In this document: positions 56,071-64,000 of the stretch, in pieces | How the letters are laid out: each line of letters starts with the position of its first letter | Numbering within the stretch: the stretch's first letter is position 1 | Assembly: GCF_006442315.1 (NCBI RefSeq) | Contig: NZ_VFVY01000006.1 | Coordinates: 228,416-292,415 of the forward strand | Direction: 5' to 3' | Origin: Mesorhizobium sp. B2-3-4 | GTDB taxonomy: Bacteria > Pseudomonadota > Alphaproteobacteria > Rhizobiales > Rhizobiaceae | Length of the DNA stretch: 64,000 nt | The notes under the pieces: model-generated | Seen by the model: the letters and a program-made list of their open reading frames with translations, nothing else | Database searches by the model: none | What the model was told of the DNA's origin: nothing | Made by a program: the position numbers and the translations under genes

Positions 56071-56577
56071 TCAGGCCTGCTGCAAGAAGAGCATTCGCCG
56101 CAGCACGTCACTTTTAAGGACGAAGTGCTGAAACAGTGCCCCGGCCGTGTGCAGCAGCACGACGTAGAGCAGGATGTCCTTGCCCAGCACATGCACCAGT
56201 CCCGCTCCCGGCACGTTCAGAAACCAGGCCGCGACACCCGAAAGCGGTACGATGAAGATCAGGGCGTAGATGACGAGATGCGTTGCCTTGGCCAGCAATT
56301 GCAGGGCCGGGTGCTCCATGCCGGACACCGGCGGAACCCCGATCCTCACGCGGAGCCACAACCGCCAGCAGGCGAGGACAAGGACCGCCAACCCAAGCAC
56401 GACATGCATATAGGCCATGGGAACATCGTTTGCGGCAGCATCCTGCCCCCGGCGGAATGCGCGCCACACATGTTCCATTCCGTCATGTGCCAGGAACTGC
56501 ACGAGAATCAGCAGCGCGATGCTCCAGTGCAGCACGACCTGGGTTTTCGAATAGGTCGTTACCCCCGTGTCAGACAT
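56071..56577 (-). CDS. Cytochrome b561 family protein
   Basis: A 168-residue inner-membrane di-heme cytochrome b561 with four predicted helices (about 12-32, 55-72, 95-115, 132-150). Candidate heme ligands are H18 (VVLHWSIALL), the histidine in YMHVVLGLAVL, and those in LLHTAGALFQHFV. Proteins of this type shuttle electrons between quinol and other donors. It may be co-regulated with creA (62 bases between). Confidence 0.88.
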   Translation of the reverse strand: MSDTGVTTYSKTQVVLHWSIALLILVQFLAHDGMEHVWRAFRRGQDAAANDVPMAYMHVVLGLAVLVLACWRLWLRVRIGVPPVSGMEHPALQLLAKATHLVIYALIFIVPLSGVAAWFLNVPGAGLVHVLGKDILLYVVLLHTAGALFQHFVLKSDVLRRMLFLQQA

Positions 56578-56760
56578 GACATTGCTCCATCATATCGCCG
56601 GCCTCGGCGAGAGAACGCAGACTTTGATGACCACATCATGGCTGGTTGCGGCAAGACGGCATCTTTGCGCGCCCCCGGTCGAACCGCTAAGACTGTTCGC
56701 CTGACACGCGACTTTCCTGCCCGAACTGACATCCACGGACTTCATGGCGGACTTCAACTG

Positions 56761-57339
56761 ATGATGCGTTCCATCCTGATCGGCATTCTTGTCCTGATGG
56801 CCGCCGGCATCGGCTGGCTGACCTTCGACTGGTATCGCGGGCATTACGGCGGCGAGCCCTTCGGCGCGCCCTTCACGCTGGTCGACCAGAACGGCGCACC
56901 GATCACCGAGGCGGCCTTCAGGGCTCAGCCCAGCGTTGTCTTTTTCGGCTTCACCCATTGCCCGGAAGTCTGCCCGACGACGCTGTTCGAACTCTCGGGC
57001 TGGCTGAAGACGCTGGGCGACGACGGCAAGAATCTGCATGCCTATTTCGTCTCCATCGATCCGGCACGCGACACGCCTGAGGTCATGAAGGCCTATGTCA
57101 GCAATTTCTCCGACCGCATCACCGGCATCAGCGGCGACCCGGATAAGGTCTATGCCATGGCCAAGTCATTCGGCATCTATTGGAAGAAGGTCGACACCGA
57201 CGACGGCGACTACACGATGGACCACACCGCCTCGGTGCTGCTGCTCAACGGCAAGGGCGACTTTGCCGGCACCATCGCCTATGGCGAGAGTGCGGGCACG
57301 GCGGTGGAGAAGCTGAAGCGCCTTGCCGCGAAGGGCTGA
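56761..57339 (+). CDS. SCO1/SenC family copper chaperone-like protein
   Basis: A 192-residue inner-membrane anchored thioredoxin-fold protein (helix about 4-22). The copper/redox motif [10 protein letters not shown] has C67 and C71 with H155 in [11 protein letters not shown] as third ligand. SCO proteins deliver copper to the CuA site of cytochrome oxidase or act as redox sensors. The ATG at 56761 is taken; one codon later is another ATG. It is followed within 10 bases by prmA. Confidence 0.92.
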   Translation: MMRSILIGILVLMAAGIGWLTFDWYRGHYGGEPFGAPFTLVDQNGAPITEAAFRAQPSVVFFGFTHCPEVCPTTLFELSGWLKTLGDDGKNLHAYFVSIDPARDTPEVMKAYVSNFSDRITGISGDPDKVYAMAKSFGIYWKKVDTDDGDYTMDHTASVLLLNGKGDFAGTIAYGESAGTAVEKLKRLAAKG

Positions 57340-57349
57340 CAAATCCGCC

Positions 57350-58222
57350 ATGACCCAGACGCGGCTGCATTTCACCACCGGAAAGATCGAGGCTGACCGC
57401 ATCTTCGCGGCGCTGGAGATGGCCTTCGAGGATGAGGGCCTGCCGATTGCCGTGCTAGAGGTGGACGAGGACGCCGACATCCACGAGGTCTCGCTCTATA
57501 CCGAGGGCGATGCCGATGACGTCGAGGCGCGGCTGAAGGACGTTCTGGCCGGGCTTTCCATGTCGAAGCCGATCGAGCGCGAGGCCCTGCCCGACATTGA
57601 CTGGGTGGCGCGCTCGCTCGAAGGCCTGAAGCCGGTACGTGCCGGCCGTTTCTTCGTCCATGGCGCGCATGACCGCAGGAAGCGCCATAGCGGCGAGCTG
57701 GCCATCGAGATCGAGGCCGGGCTCGCTTTCGGCACCGGCCATCACGGCACCACGTCGGGCTGCCTGGAAATGCTGGAAAAGGTCGTGCGGCGCGAGCAGC
57801 CGCGCAACGCGCTAGATCTGGGCACCGGCAGCGCGGTTTTGGCCATCGCGGTCGCCAAGCTTGCCCATATTCCGGTCCTGGCGACGGATATCGACCCGAT
57901 CGCGGTGAAGGTTGCCGCCGCCAATGCGCGTCTCAACCACGTCAAGGCGCTGGTGGAAACGGTGACGGCGCCGGGTTTTCATCACCCGATTTTCGGCAAG
58001 CGCGCGCCTTTCGATCTCATCGTCGCCAACATACTGGCGCGGCCGCTGATGCGGCTGGCGCCGGAGATGGCCAGGCACATCGCGCCCGGCGGCTCGATCG
58101 TGCTGTCGGGCATCCTCGACCGCCAGCGTGACGCGGTCGTCTCGGCCTATGTCGGCCAGAACTTCCGCCATGTGCGCACCCTGCACCGCGAAGGCTGGGT
58201 GACGATCCACCTCAAGCACTGA
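57350..58222 (+). CDS. prmA: 50S ribosomal protein L11 methyltransferase
   Basis: A 290-residue cytosolic enzyme that methylates ribosomal protein L11. The N-terminal domain has the L11-binding fold; the SAM-binding motif is [17 protein letters not shown] (about 150-166), then [14 protein letters not shown], and the catalytic loop VANILARPL. Typical length. Start 57350 (MTQTRLHF) lies 10 bases after the SCO stop, so they probably share a transcript although no functional tie is expected. Confidence 0.93.
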   Translation: MTQTRLHFTTGKIEADRIFAALEMAFEDEGLPIAVLEVDEDADIHEVSLYTEGDADDVEARLKDVLAGLSMSKPIEREALPDIDWVARSLEGLKPVRAGRFFVHGAHDRRKRHSGELAIEIEAGLAFGTGHHGTTSGCLEMLEKVVRREQPRNALDLGTGSAVLAIAVAKLAHIPVLATDIDPIAVKVAAANARLNHVKALVETVTAPGFHHPIFGKRAPFDLIVANILARPLMRLAPEMARHIAPGGSIVLSGILDRQRDAVVSAYVGQNFRHVRTLHREGWVTIHLKH

Positions 58223-58262
58223 GGCCGGCAAAGCGATTGCCGACCCTCGATGGCCCCGTTTC

Positions 58263-61200
58263 CTAGAATTTGATGCCCAGATTGGCCTTGAAGCCATTGT
58301 CGAAGGCATCGGGCCCGAACTGCCCGGCATAGGACAGGCCAAGCGTGGCATTTCGCGCCAGCTGCACGTCGAAGCCGGCCTCGACCAGCATCGCATCCCT
58401 GGCGATCGGCACGCCGGCGATGGTGAAGTTGTCGCCACCGGCGAAGGCGAAGGTCGACAGGGGCGTCACGTCGCCGAAAGCATGGCGCCAACCGAACATT
58501 GCGCGCGCGGTGGCCGCCACGCCGCCGATGGTGATGTCGGTGGAGGCCCTGGCGCCGAGCGTAGTGAAGGTCGCATCCGACGTCGAGCTGCCGCTCGTCA
58601 GCGCGGCATCGCCGCCGGTTTCGCTGAAACCATCGGTGCGCAGGTTGACATAGGCGAGATTGGCGAAGGGCTCGAAGGCAAACGGCCCGGCATCGGTCTT
58701 GTAGGCCAGTTCGCCGAAGGCCTGCGCGGTGGCGGCATCGTAGTCGGCCGACAGGCTGTCGGTGAAGCCCTGGAAAGCCACCGAGCGCGAGGTTGAGATC
58801 CGGTTCCAGGTGTAGGCGGCACCGGTCCGGAACGCGATCGCGCCCCAATTCGTCCCACCATAGAGGCCGAGATGATAATTGTCGCTGTCGCCCGACGAGC
58901 GCCTGTCGTCGGCGTCGAAGCTGGTGCGGCTGTAGCCGCCGACCACGCCGATCCGCCAGTCACCGACGAGGCCGTCGGCGCCGACCAGCAGGCCACCTGT
59001 CGAGCGGTCGAAGGCGGCCGCGTTGCCGTCGCTGTCGGTACCGCCCCACGAACCAAAACCCTGCGACCAGAACGCGAAGCGATCCGTGTCGGCGGCGACC
59101 GGCTGAACGCCGTCCTCGCCATAGGCCATGACCGGCAGCGAAGCGGTTTTGCCGCTGTCGCCGAAGGCGCCACGCAGGCGCGCCGTCACCGCGTCCTGCA
59201 GGAAGTGGCTGTCCTGGAGCAGCATGCCCTTGGCCGAGGCATGGATTTCGCCCGAAAGCTGGTCGAAGGCTGCCTGCGCGGCTTCGGCCGAAGGCAGAGC
59301 CAGGATCGCGCCGGTCAAGGCGCCGCCGCCGACGCTTTCCAGCCCGCCGGCCGTAGCGACCTGGTTTGGCGTCGAGCCGGCCGAGCCCAGGGATCTGTTC
59401 TGCGCGATATCGACATAGATGTCGTTCAAATCCTGGCCGATCGTCGCGGCCAGGAAGTAGGAAACTTGCGGATCGATGATGGTGAAGGTCTTGTTGCCAA
59501 GCAGGCCGCCATCGGCATGCAGCACGGTGTATTGGCCCGGCACGTAAACGCCTGAATTCGTCAGCGTCAAATTCGCGCCACCGCTGATCGTCGCGGCGCC
59601 CGTGGCATTTATGAGATCGGATGCGCCGGCGGTGTTGAGATCGACCGCATAGGTCGACCCGGCCGTGAAACTGACATTGCCTTTGACGGTCAGCGTGTCG
59701 ATTGCATTCTTGCCCGGCTCGACAATGCCCTTGGCCACCAGTCCGCCGATGCTGCCATCGCCTTCGAGCGTGGCGCCATCGTCGACCGTGACGACGGAAC
59801 CGGCAAGATTTCCGGTCACCAGCAACGTGCCGGCCTGCACCGTTGTCGCACCGGTGAAAGCGCCGCTGTCGCCGGAGAGTTCGAAAGTGCCGCTGCCGGC
59901 CTTGGTCAGGCCGCCCGTTCCGGTGATGGCGCCCGAAAACACCGTGTCGGTGTTCTTGCCGCCGGTGGTCAAGGTGGCGGTCCCGAGCTCGACCGAGCCG
60001 GCGCCCGCGAGCGAGCCGATCGCCTGGCTGAAATTGTTGAGCGACAGGGCCGCGCCACTTTCCACCGTATAGGCGCTGTTGGCGCTGAATATGTTGGCCG
60101 TGGCCGCCTTCAGCGTGCCTTGGGCGACATCGGTGGCCGTGGCGTAGGTGTTGTTGCCGGCAAAACCATCCACCGTCAGCGTTCCGGCCCCTGTCTTGGT
60201 GAACGTCCCGCTTGGCGTGTCGGTTTCACCCATGCTGGCGCTGGTGCTGACGTCGAACCCATTCGTGTCGATAGTACCGCCGGCAGGGCCGAACAGGATC
60301 GAGAGATTGGCAAGGGTGAGGTTTGCCCCAGCCTGCAACGTGCCGCCATCCAGCGTTATCGGACCCGAGCCCAGCGCATGATCGGCCGTGACCTGGATCG
60401 TTCCCTGCTTGATGATTGCGCCGGAACTGAAACTGTTGTCGTTGTTGGTCAGTACGAGTGTGCCGGCGCCTGTCTTCATGATCGCCGAAGGATCGCTGAA
60501 TTCCGAAATCAGACCTGTATAGGTGCCCGTTGCCCCCGAACCGACGTTCAGGTTCATGCTTGCATATATGGTCAGGTCGTTGTTGACCGTGATGCCATCC
60601 TGGATGTCGATGGTGGTGCCGCCGCCCGCATAGACCGCCCCGCTGCCGAGCGCACTGTCGTTGCCCACGCTGAGCGTGCCGCCATAGAGGTTTGTGCCGC
60701 CGCTATAGGTACTTGGCCCGTTGATCGTGAGCGTGCCGTCGCCGAGCTTGGTCAGGCTCGCCGGGCCGCCGCTTTCGCCGATGCCTGACGAAAGCGTCAG
60801 ATCGCCATTGCTGGTGTCGATCGTTTCCGACCCGGTTTCGAGCGCGACCGCTTGCGCGAAAGTGCGCGCGCCGCCGCTGGCGCCGAAGGTCGTGCCGCTG
60901 GCCATGGTCAGGCCGCCGGTGCCGAGCGCCGCGTCATTGGCGATCAGCAGCGTTCCCCCGCTCAGGATCGTACCGCCGCTATAGGTGCTTGCCCCATCCA
61001 GCGTCAGCGTGCCGCTTCCCACTTTCTCGATCGACAGTGAGCCGGTTTGTTCCTGTATCTGTGCATTGAAGGTGGTGCTGGTGTTCAGACCGCCGATCTG
61101 GAACGTGCCGGACGAGCCGCCCGGATTTCCATAGTAGGAAAGGATTCCCGAGCCTTCGACCGAACCGAGCGCGAGCGTACCCGAACCCGACAGCGCGACC

Positions 61201-61760
61201 GCGCCGCCATTGAGGACGAACGCTGCGTCCGCGCCGGACGCCGAGCCGGCGACGGAATTGAACTGCACGGTACCGTAGGCGTTGACGGTATAGACGACAT
61301 TGCTGCCGGCATCGCTGTTGTTGAAGATGATCTCCGACGCAGCGCCCGTGCCGGAATCCCCCGTCACGGTGAAGTTCTGGGTCAGTCCGGACGTGTTGCT
61401 CACGCCACCCGAAATGTTCAGATAGGCCGTGTTCGAGACATTGATCGTATAGGCGCTGCCGGGATCGTTGAACGTCACGGAACCGGCGGAATAATAGCCC
61501 GCCGGATAGGGTGTATCGAGATTGACCGTGGTCGTGCTCGCGCCGGACCCGAAGATCACCGGCGCCACGGTCGAATTCGGCGTGGTTCCACCGGTCCAGT
61601 TGGTTGCGTCGGTGTAGTCGGAACTCGTCGCCCCCGTCCACTGCTGCGCGACCGCCGGCGTCCCCGCCAAGGCCAGTCCGGCCAGTGCCGTGCCGACCAG
61701 CAGCCAGCGCCGCCGCACTGCCAGGCTGGCCGGAAATGGCCGCGGCTTTTCAATGTTCAT
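58263..61760 (-). CDS. Autotransporter with PATR passenger repeats
   Basis: A 1165-residue type V secreted protein. The signal region has RRWLLVGTALAGLALAGTPAVAQQ, the passenger has many autotransporter-associated beta-strand repeats of the type GTGTLTLDGASTYSGGTILSGGTL, TLTINGPSTYSGGTNLYGGTL, and the C-terminal ~270 residues are an outer-membrane barrel (from about AFWSQGFGSWGGTDSDG), ending LGIKF with the terminal phenylalanine used in BAM recognition. Its ligand is unknown; likely surface adhesion or biofilm. The start at 61760 (MNIEKPRP) fits; the frame to 61856 does not. It converges on prmA. Confidence 0.92.
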   Translation of the reverse strand: MNIEKPRPFPASLAVRRRWLLVGTALAGLALAGTPAVAQQWTGATSSDYTDATNWTGGTTPNSTVAPVIFGSGASTTTVNLDTPYPAGYYSAGSVTFNDPGSAYTINVSNTAYLNISGGVSNTSGLTQNFTVTGDSGTGAASEIIFNNSDAGSNVVYTVNAYGTVQFNSVAGSASGADAAFVLNGGAVALSGSGTLALGSVEGSGILSYYGNPGGSSGTFQIGGLNTSTTFNAQIQEQTGSLSIEKVGSGTLTLDGASTYSGGTILSGGTLLIANDAALGTGGLTMASGTTFGASGGARTFAQAVALETGSETIDTSNGDLTLSSGIGESGGPASLTKLGDGTLTINGPSTYSGGTNLYGGTLSVGNDSALGSGAVYAGGGTTIDIQDGITVNNDLTIYASMNLNVGSGATGTYTGLISEFSDPSAIMKTGAGTLVLTNNDNSFSSGAIIKQGTIQVTADHALGSGPITLDGGTLQAGANLTLANLSILFGPAGGTIDTNGFDVSTSASMGETDTPSGTFTKTGAGTLTVDGFAGNNTYATATDVAQGTLKAATANIFSANSAYTVESGAALSLNNFSQAIGSLAGAGSVELGTATLTTGGKNTDTVFSGAITGTGGLTKAGSGTFELSGDSGAFTGATTVQAGTLLVTGNLAGSVVTVDDGATLEGDGSIGGLVAKGIVEPGKNAIDTLTVKGNVSFTAGSTYAVDLNTAGASDLINATGAATISGGANLTLTNSGVYVPGQYTVLHADGGLLGNKTFTIIDPQVSYFLAATIGQDLNDIYVDIAQNRSLGSAGSTPNQVATAGGLESVGGGALTGAILALPSAEAAQAAFDQLSGEIHASAKGMLLQDSHFLQDAVTARLRGAFGDSGKTASLPVMAYGEDGVQPVAADTDRFAFWSQGFGSWGGTDSDGNAAAFDRSTGGLLVGADGLVGDWRIGVVGGYSRTSFDADDRRSSGDSDNYHLGLYGGTNWGAIAFRTGAAYTWNRISTSRSVAFQGFTDSLSADYDAATAQAFGELAYKTDAGPFAFEPFANLAYVNLRTDGFSETGGDAALTSGSSTSDATFTTLGARASTDITIGGVAATARAMFGWRHAFGDVTPLSTFAFAGGDNFTIAGVPIARDAMLVEAGFDVQLARNATLGLSYAGQFGPDAFDNGFKANLGIKF

Positions 61761-61968
61761 CAACGCTCTCCGACAACGATTCAATCGGAAGAGCCCCCGC
61801 TCGTCCGCCACAAACGCGGTAGGACTAGCTTGCCGCGAAAGCCAGCGCACGCTCAAAAGACAGCGTCTGCTGACTTTTTCTGATCACAATTGCGCGCGCA
61901 GGTGACGATGGCTGGACCAGCGCCATTTGGTTGTCTCCCGGCAGACACTGTAGCAGGTTGCGCCGACC

Positions 61969-61988
61969 GGAAATCGATTCCGATTTCC
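61969..61988. repeat. Short palindromic repeat upstream of aminopeptidase P
   Basis: GGAAATCG-ATTC-CGATTTCC is a perfect inverted repeat (8-base arms, 4-base spacer) 43 bases before the aminopeptidase start. It resembles a dispersed GGAAATCGATTCCGATTTCC-like motif I associate with rhizobial intergenic repeats, but it could also be an operator. Confidence 0.55.
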
Positions 61989-62030
61989 AGGCCCATGCGC
62001 TACATCAGCGCTGATATCAGGAGGCCCATC

Positions 62031-63875
62031 ATGTTCCAGACCTTCGATTCCGCGGGCGACCCGGCGGTAGGCAAGCCGCGTGTGGCGCTATTGCGCCAAT
62101 GGCTGGCGGCGAACGGCCTCGACGGCTTCATCGTGCCGCGCGCCGACGAACATCAGGGAGAATATGTCGCCGATCGTTCGGCCCGGCTGAAATGGCTGAC
62201 CGGCTTCAGCGGCTCGGCCGGAGTCGCCATCGTGCTGCGCGACCGCGCCTTCGTCTTCGTCGACGGGCGCTACACGCTGCAGGTGCGCGGCGAAGTCGAC
62301 CTCGACATCTTTTCGATCGAAAGCCTGGTCGACAACCCGCCTGCCGTCTGGCTCCGGGAGAACCTCGGCAAGGGTGCGCGGCTTGGCTTCGATCCGTGGC
62401 TGCACACGATCGGCGAGATCAAGGCGCTGCAGGCCTCGGCCGACAAGACCGGCGCCGTGCTGGTGCCGCTCGCGAACAACCCGATCGACGTCATCTGGAA
62501 AGATCAGCCCGCTGCGCCCGTGGCCCCGGTCGAACTGCACCCGATCGGCTTTGCCGGCGAGCTTGCCAAGGACAAGCTGGCGCGGCTGGCAACGGCAATC
62601 GCCAAGGAGGGTGCCAGCCATGCGGTGTTGACCGACCCCTCCTCCATCGCCTGGGCCTTCAACATCCGTGGCGGCGACGTGCCACATACGCCGCTGGCGC
62701 TCGGCTTCGCCATCCTCGCCGCCGACGGCTCGCATCAGCTGTTCATGGACAGGCGCAAATTCTCGCGCCAGGTCGCGGCCTACCTCACGCAGCTCGCCGA
62801 TCCGCATGAACCCGGCGAATTCGAAGCCGCGATCGCAGCCCTTGCCAAAGGTGGGGCGAAAATCGCGCTCGACCCGGTTCTGGCGGCCGACAAGCTGCGC
62901 ATGCTGGTCGAGGACAATGGCGGCACGGTGATTGCCGCGGCCGACCCCGCCCGCATCCCGCGCGCCACCAAGAACCAGGCCGAGATCAGCGGCTCGCGCG
63001 CCGCGCATCGGCGTGACGGTGCGGCCGTGGCCAAGCTGCTGTGCTGGCTCGACCGGCAAAAACCCGGCTCGCTCGACGAGATCGCGGTCGTCACCAGGCT
63101 GGAAGAGACGCGCCGGCAGACCGGCGAGGAAACCCAGATGCCGCTGCGCGACGTTTCCTTCGATACCATTTCGGGCGCCGGCCCGAACGGCGCCATCATG
63201 CACTATCGCGTCTCGCGCGCCACCAGCCGCAAGCTCAAGGCCGGCGAACTGTTCCTGCTCGATTCCGGCGCGCAATACCAGGACGGCACGACGGACATCA
63301 CCCGCACGGTACCGATCGGCGAGCCGACGCAGGAGATGCGCGAGCGCTTCACGCTGGTGCTGAAAGGCATGATCGGCATTTCCACGCTGCGCTTTCCCGC
63401 CGGCACACGCGGTTCGGAAATCGACGCCGTCGCCCGCATGGCGTTGTGGAAACATGGCTGCGACTTCGCCCATGGCACAGGCCATGGCGTCGGCTCCTAT
63501 CTGGCCGTCCACGAAGGCCCGCAGCGCATCGCGCGCACCGGCACCGAGAAGCTGCTCGAGGGCATGATGCTCTCCAACGAGCCCGGCTATTACAAGGAAG
63601 GCGCCTACGGCATCCGCATCGAAAACCTGATCCTGGTGACGCCGGCCGAACAGATCGAGGGCGGAGACATCGCCATGCACGCTTTCGAGACGCTGACGCT
63701 GGCGCCGATCGACGTCAGGCTGGTTCGCACCGACCTGCTGACGCGCGAGGAGCTTCACTGGCTCGACGCCTACCACGCCCGCGTGCTGGCCGAGATCGGC
63801 CCGATGCTCGATGGCGAGACGCTTGCCTGGCTGGAAAACGCGACCGCACCACTGCCGCACGACGCGAAAATCTAA
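62031..63875 (+). CDS. Aminopeptidase P family protein (M24)
   Basis: A 614-residue cytosolic metallopeptidase. The N-terminal creatinase-like domain (LLRQWLAANGLDGFIVPRADEHQGEYVADRSARLKWLTGFSGSAG) and a second similar domain precede the M24 catalytic domain, with LLDSGAQYQDGTTDITRTV (metal ligands), GTGHGVGSYLAVHEGPQ and LSNEPGYYKEGAYGIRIENL. It removes N-terminal residues from X-Pro peptides, by family. AGGAGG lies 7 bases before ATG 62031, deciding the start against a longer open frame. Confidence 0.93.
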   Translation: MFQTFDSAGDPAVGKPRVALLRQWLAANGLDGFIVPRADEHQGEYVADRSARLKWLTGFSGSAGVAIVLRDRAFVFVDGRYTLQVRGEVDLDIFSIESLVDNPPAVWLRENLGKGARLGFDPWLHTIGEIKALQASADKTGAVLVPLANNPIDVIWKDQPAAPVAPVELHPIGFAGELAKDKLARLATAIAKEGASHAVLTDPSSIAWAFNIRGGDVPHTPLALGFAILAADGSHQLFMDRRKFSRQVAAYLTQLADPHEPGEFEAAIAALAKGGAKIALDPVLAADKLRMLVEDNGGTVIAAADPARIPRATKNQAEISGSRAAHRRDGAAVAKLLCWLDRQKPGSLDEIAVVTRLEETRRQTGEETQMPLRDVSFDTISGAGPNGAIMHYRVSRATSRKLKAGELFLLDSGAQYQDGTTDITRTVPIGEPTQEMRERFTLVLKGMIGISTLRFPAGTRGSEIDAVARMALWKHGCDFAHGTGHGVGSYLAVHEGPQRIARTGTEKLLEGMMLSNEPGYYKEGAYGIRIENLILVTPAEQIEGGDIAMHAFETLTLAPIDVRLVRTDLLTREELHWLDAYHARVLAEIGPMLDGETLAWLENATAPLPHDAKI

Positions 63876-64000
63876 GAGCTCTTTCTCCCCGTCACTATAC
63901 GGGGAGAAATGCCCGGCAGGGCGATGAGCGACTATCTGTTGTGTCAAGTTGCATTTGCGAACTCCACGCGCGCATCGCGTGCTTTTGCATTGAGGATGAC
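63876..64000. repeat. Hairpin-containing repeat and right-edge intergenic region
   Basis: TTTCTCCCCGT (63882-63892), loop CACTAT, ACGGGGAGAAA (63899-63909) is a perfect 11-bp hairpin 7 bases after the aminopeptidase stop; it probably terminates that gene, and the sequence plus the following GCCCGGCAGGGCGATGAG looks like a repeat common in Mesorhizobium chromosomes. No gene is seen before the edge of the window. Confidence 0.75.

Noticed and set aside
62088..63947. Long minus-strand open frame opposite aminopeptidase P
   Set aside because: Antisense shadow of a strongly supported gene.

Overview
The window is high-GC DNA from an alphaproteobacterium of the Hyphomicrobiales, most likely Mesorhizobium or a close relative. 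The evidence is a circularly permuted two-piece tmRNA whose tag is ANDNYAEARLAA, an alpha-type SspB, many Rhizobiales-restricted small proteins (DUF2853, DUF4169, ribbon-helix-helix, DUF1700/DUF2807), and several short palindromic intergenic repeats of the kind scattered through rhizobial chromosomes. It looks like ordinary chromosome. I see no prophage, insertion sequence, CRISPR array, tRNA or plasmid origin.

Layout, left to right. 1-1.8 kb: molybdate uptake (modB partial, modA) divergent from a molbindin gene, with a candidate ModE box between them, then a TsaA/TrmO-type tRNA methyltransferase. 1.8-5.4 kb: thyA, DUF2853, ssrA, a P-loop ATPase and a secreted hydrolase. 5.4-7.2 kb: padR-DUF1700-DUF2807 operon. 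7.3-9.5 kb: Bcr/CflA exporter divergent from its TetR regulator across a perfect operator. 9.6-10.6 kb: sspB-DUF4169-RHH operon. 10.6-14.4 kb: CLC channel divergent from a MarR gene over a perfect palindrome, then a small protein and an ECF sigma factor carrying a SnoaL-like domain. 14.4-24 kb: a very long AsmA protein, DyP peroxidase, GlcD-like oxidase, thioesterase, Lrp/EamA pair. 24-30 kb: LOV histidine kinase and response regulator, dienelactone hydrolase, a 51-residue membrane peptide with its partner gene, a PQQ dehydrogenase. 30-36 kb: UvrD/PcrA helicase with a hairpin-rich in-frame insertion, an encapsulated-ferritin-like protein, DUF4239, and a FixL/FixJ-like pair. 36-44 kb: ABC transporter without a binding protein, MttB-family methyltransferase and a dimethylglycine-dehydrogenase-like oxidase; the permease and the oxidase each carry one frameshift. 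44-54 kb: phytase-like esterase, L,D-transpeptidase, MATE and MFS exporters, SH3 protein, TMEM175 channel, SDR, outer-membrane barrel. 54-64 kb: small Asn/Gly-rich secreted protein, hexapeptide acetyltransferase, CreA, cytochrome b561, SCO protein, PrmA, autotransporter, aminopeptidase P.

Functional links: ssrA and sspB are the RNA and the adaptor of the same quality-control route (tagging, then ClpXP delivery). The modA/mop pair is molybdate import plus intracellular buffering. The 38.5-43.9 kb block looks like uptake and demethylation of a quaternary or tertiary amine. Four divergent regulator/target pairs (TetR/Bcr, MarR/CLC, Lrp/EamA, ModE box between modA and mop) can be read directly from gene order; three have visible dyad operators. 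Domain and family names come from recognising sequence motifs by eye; no database search was run.
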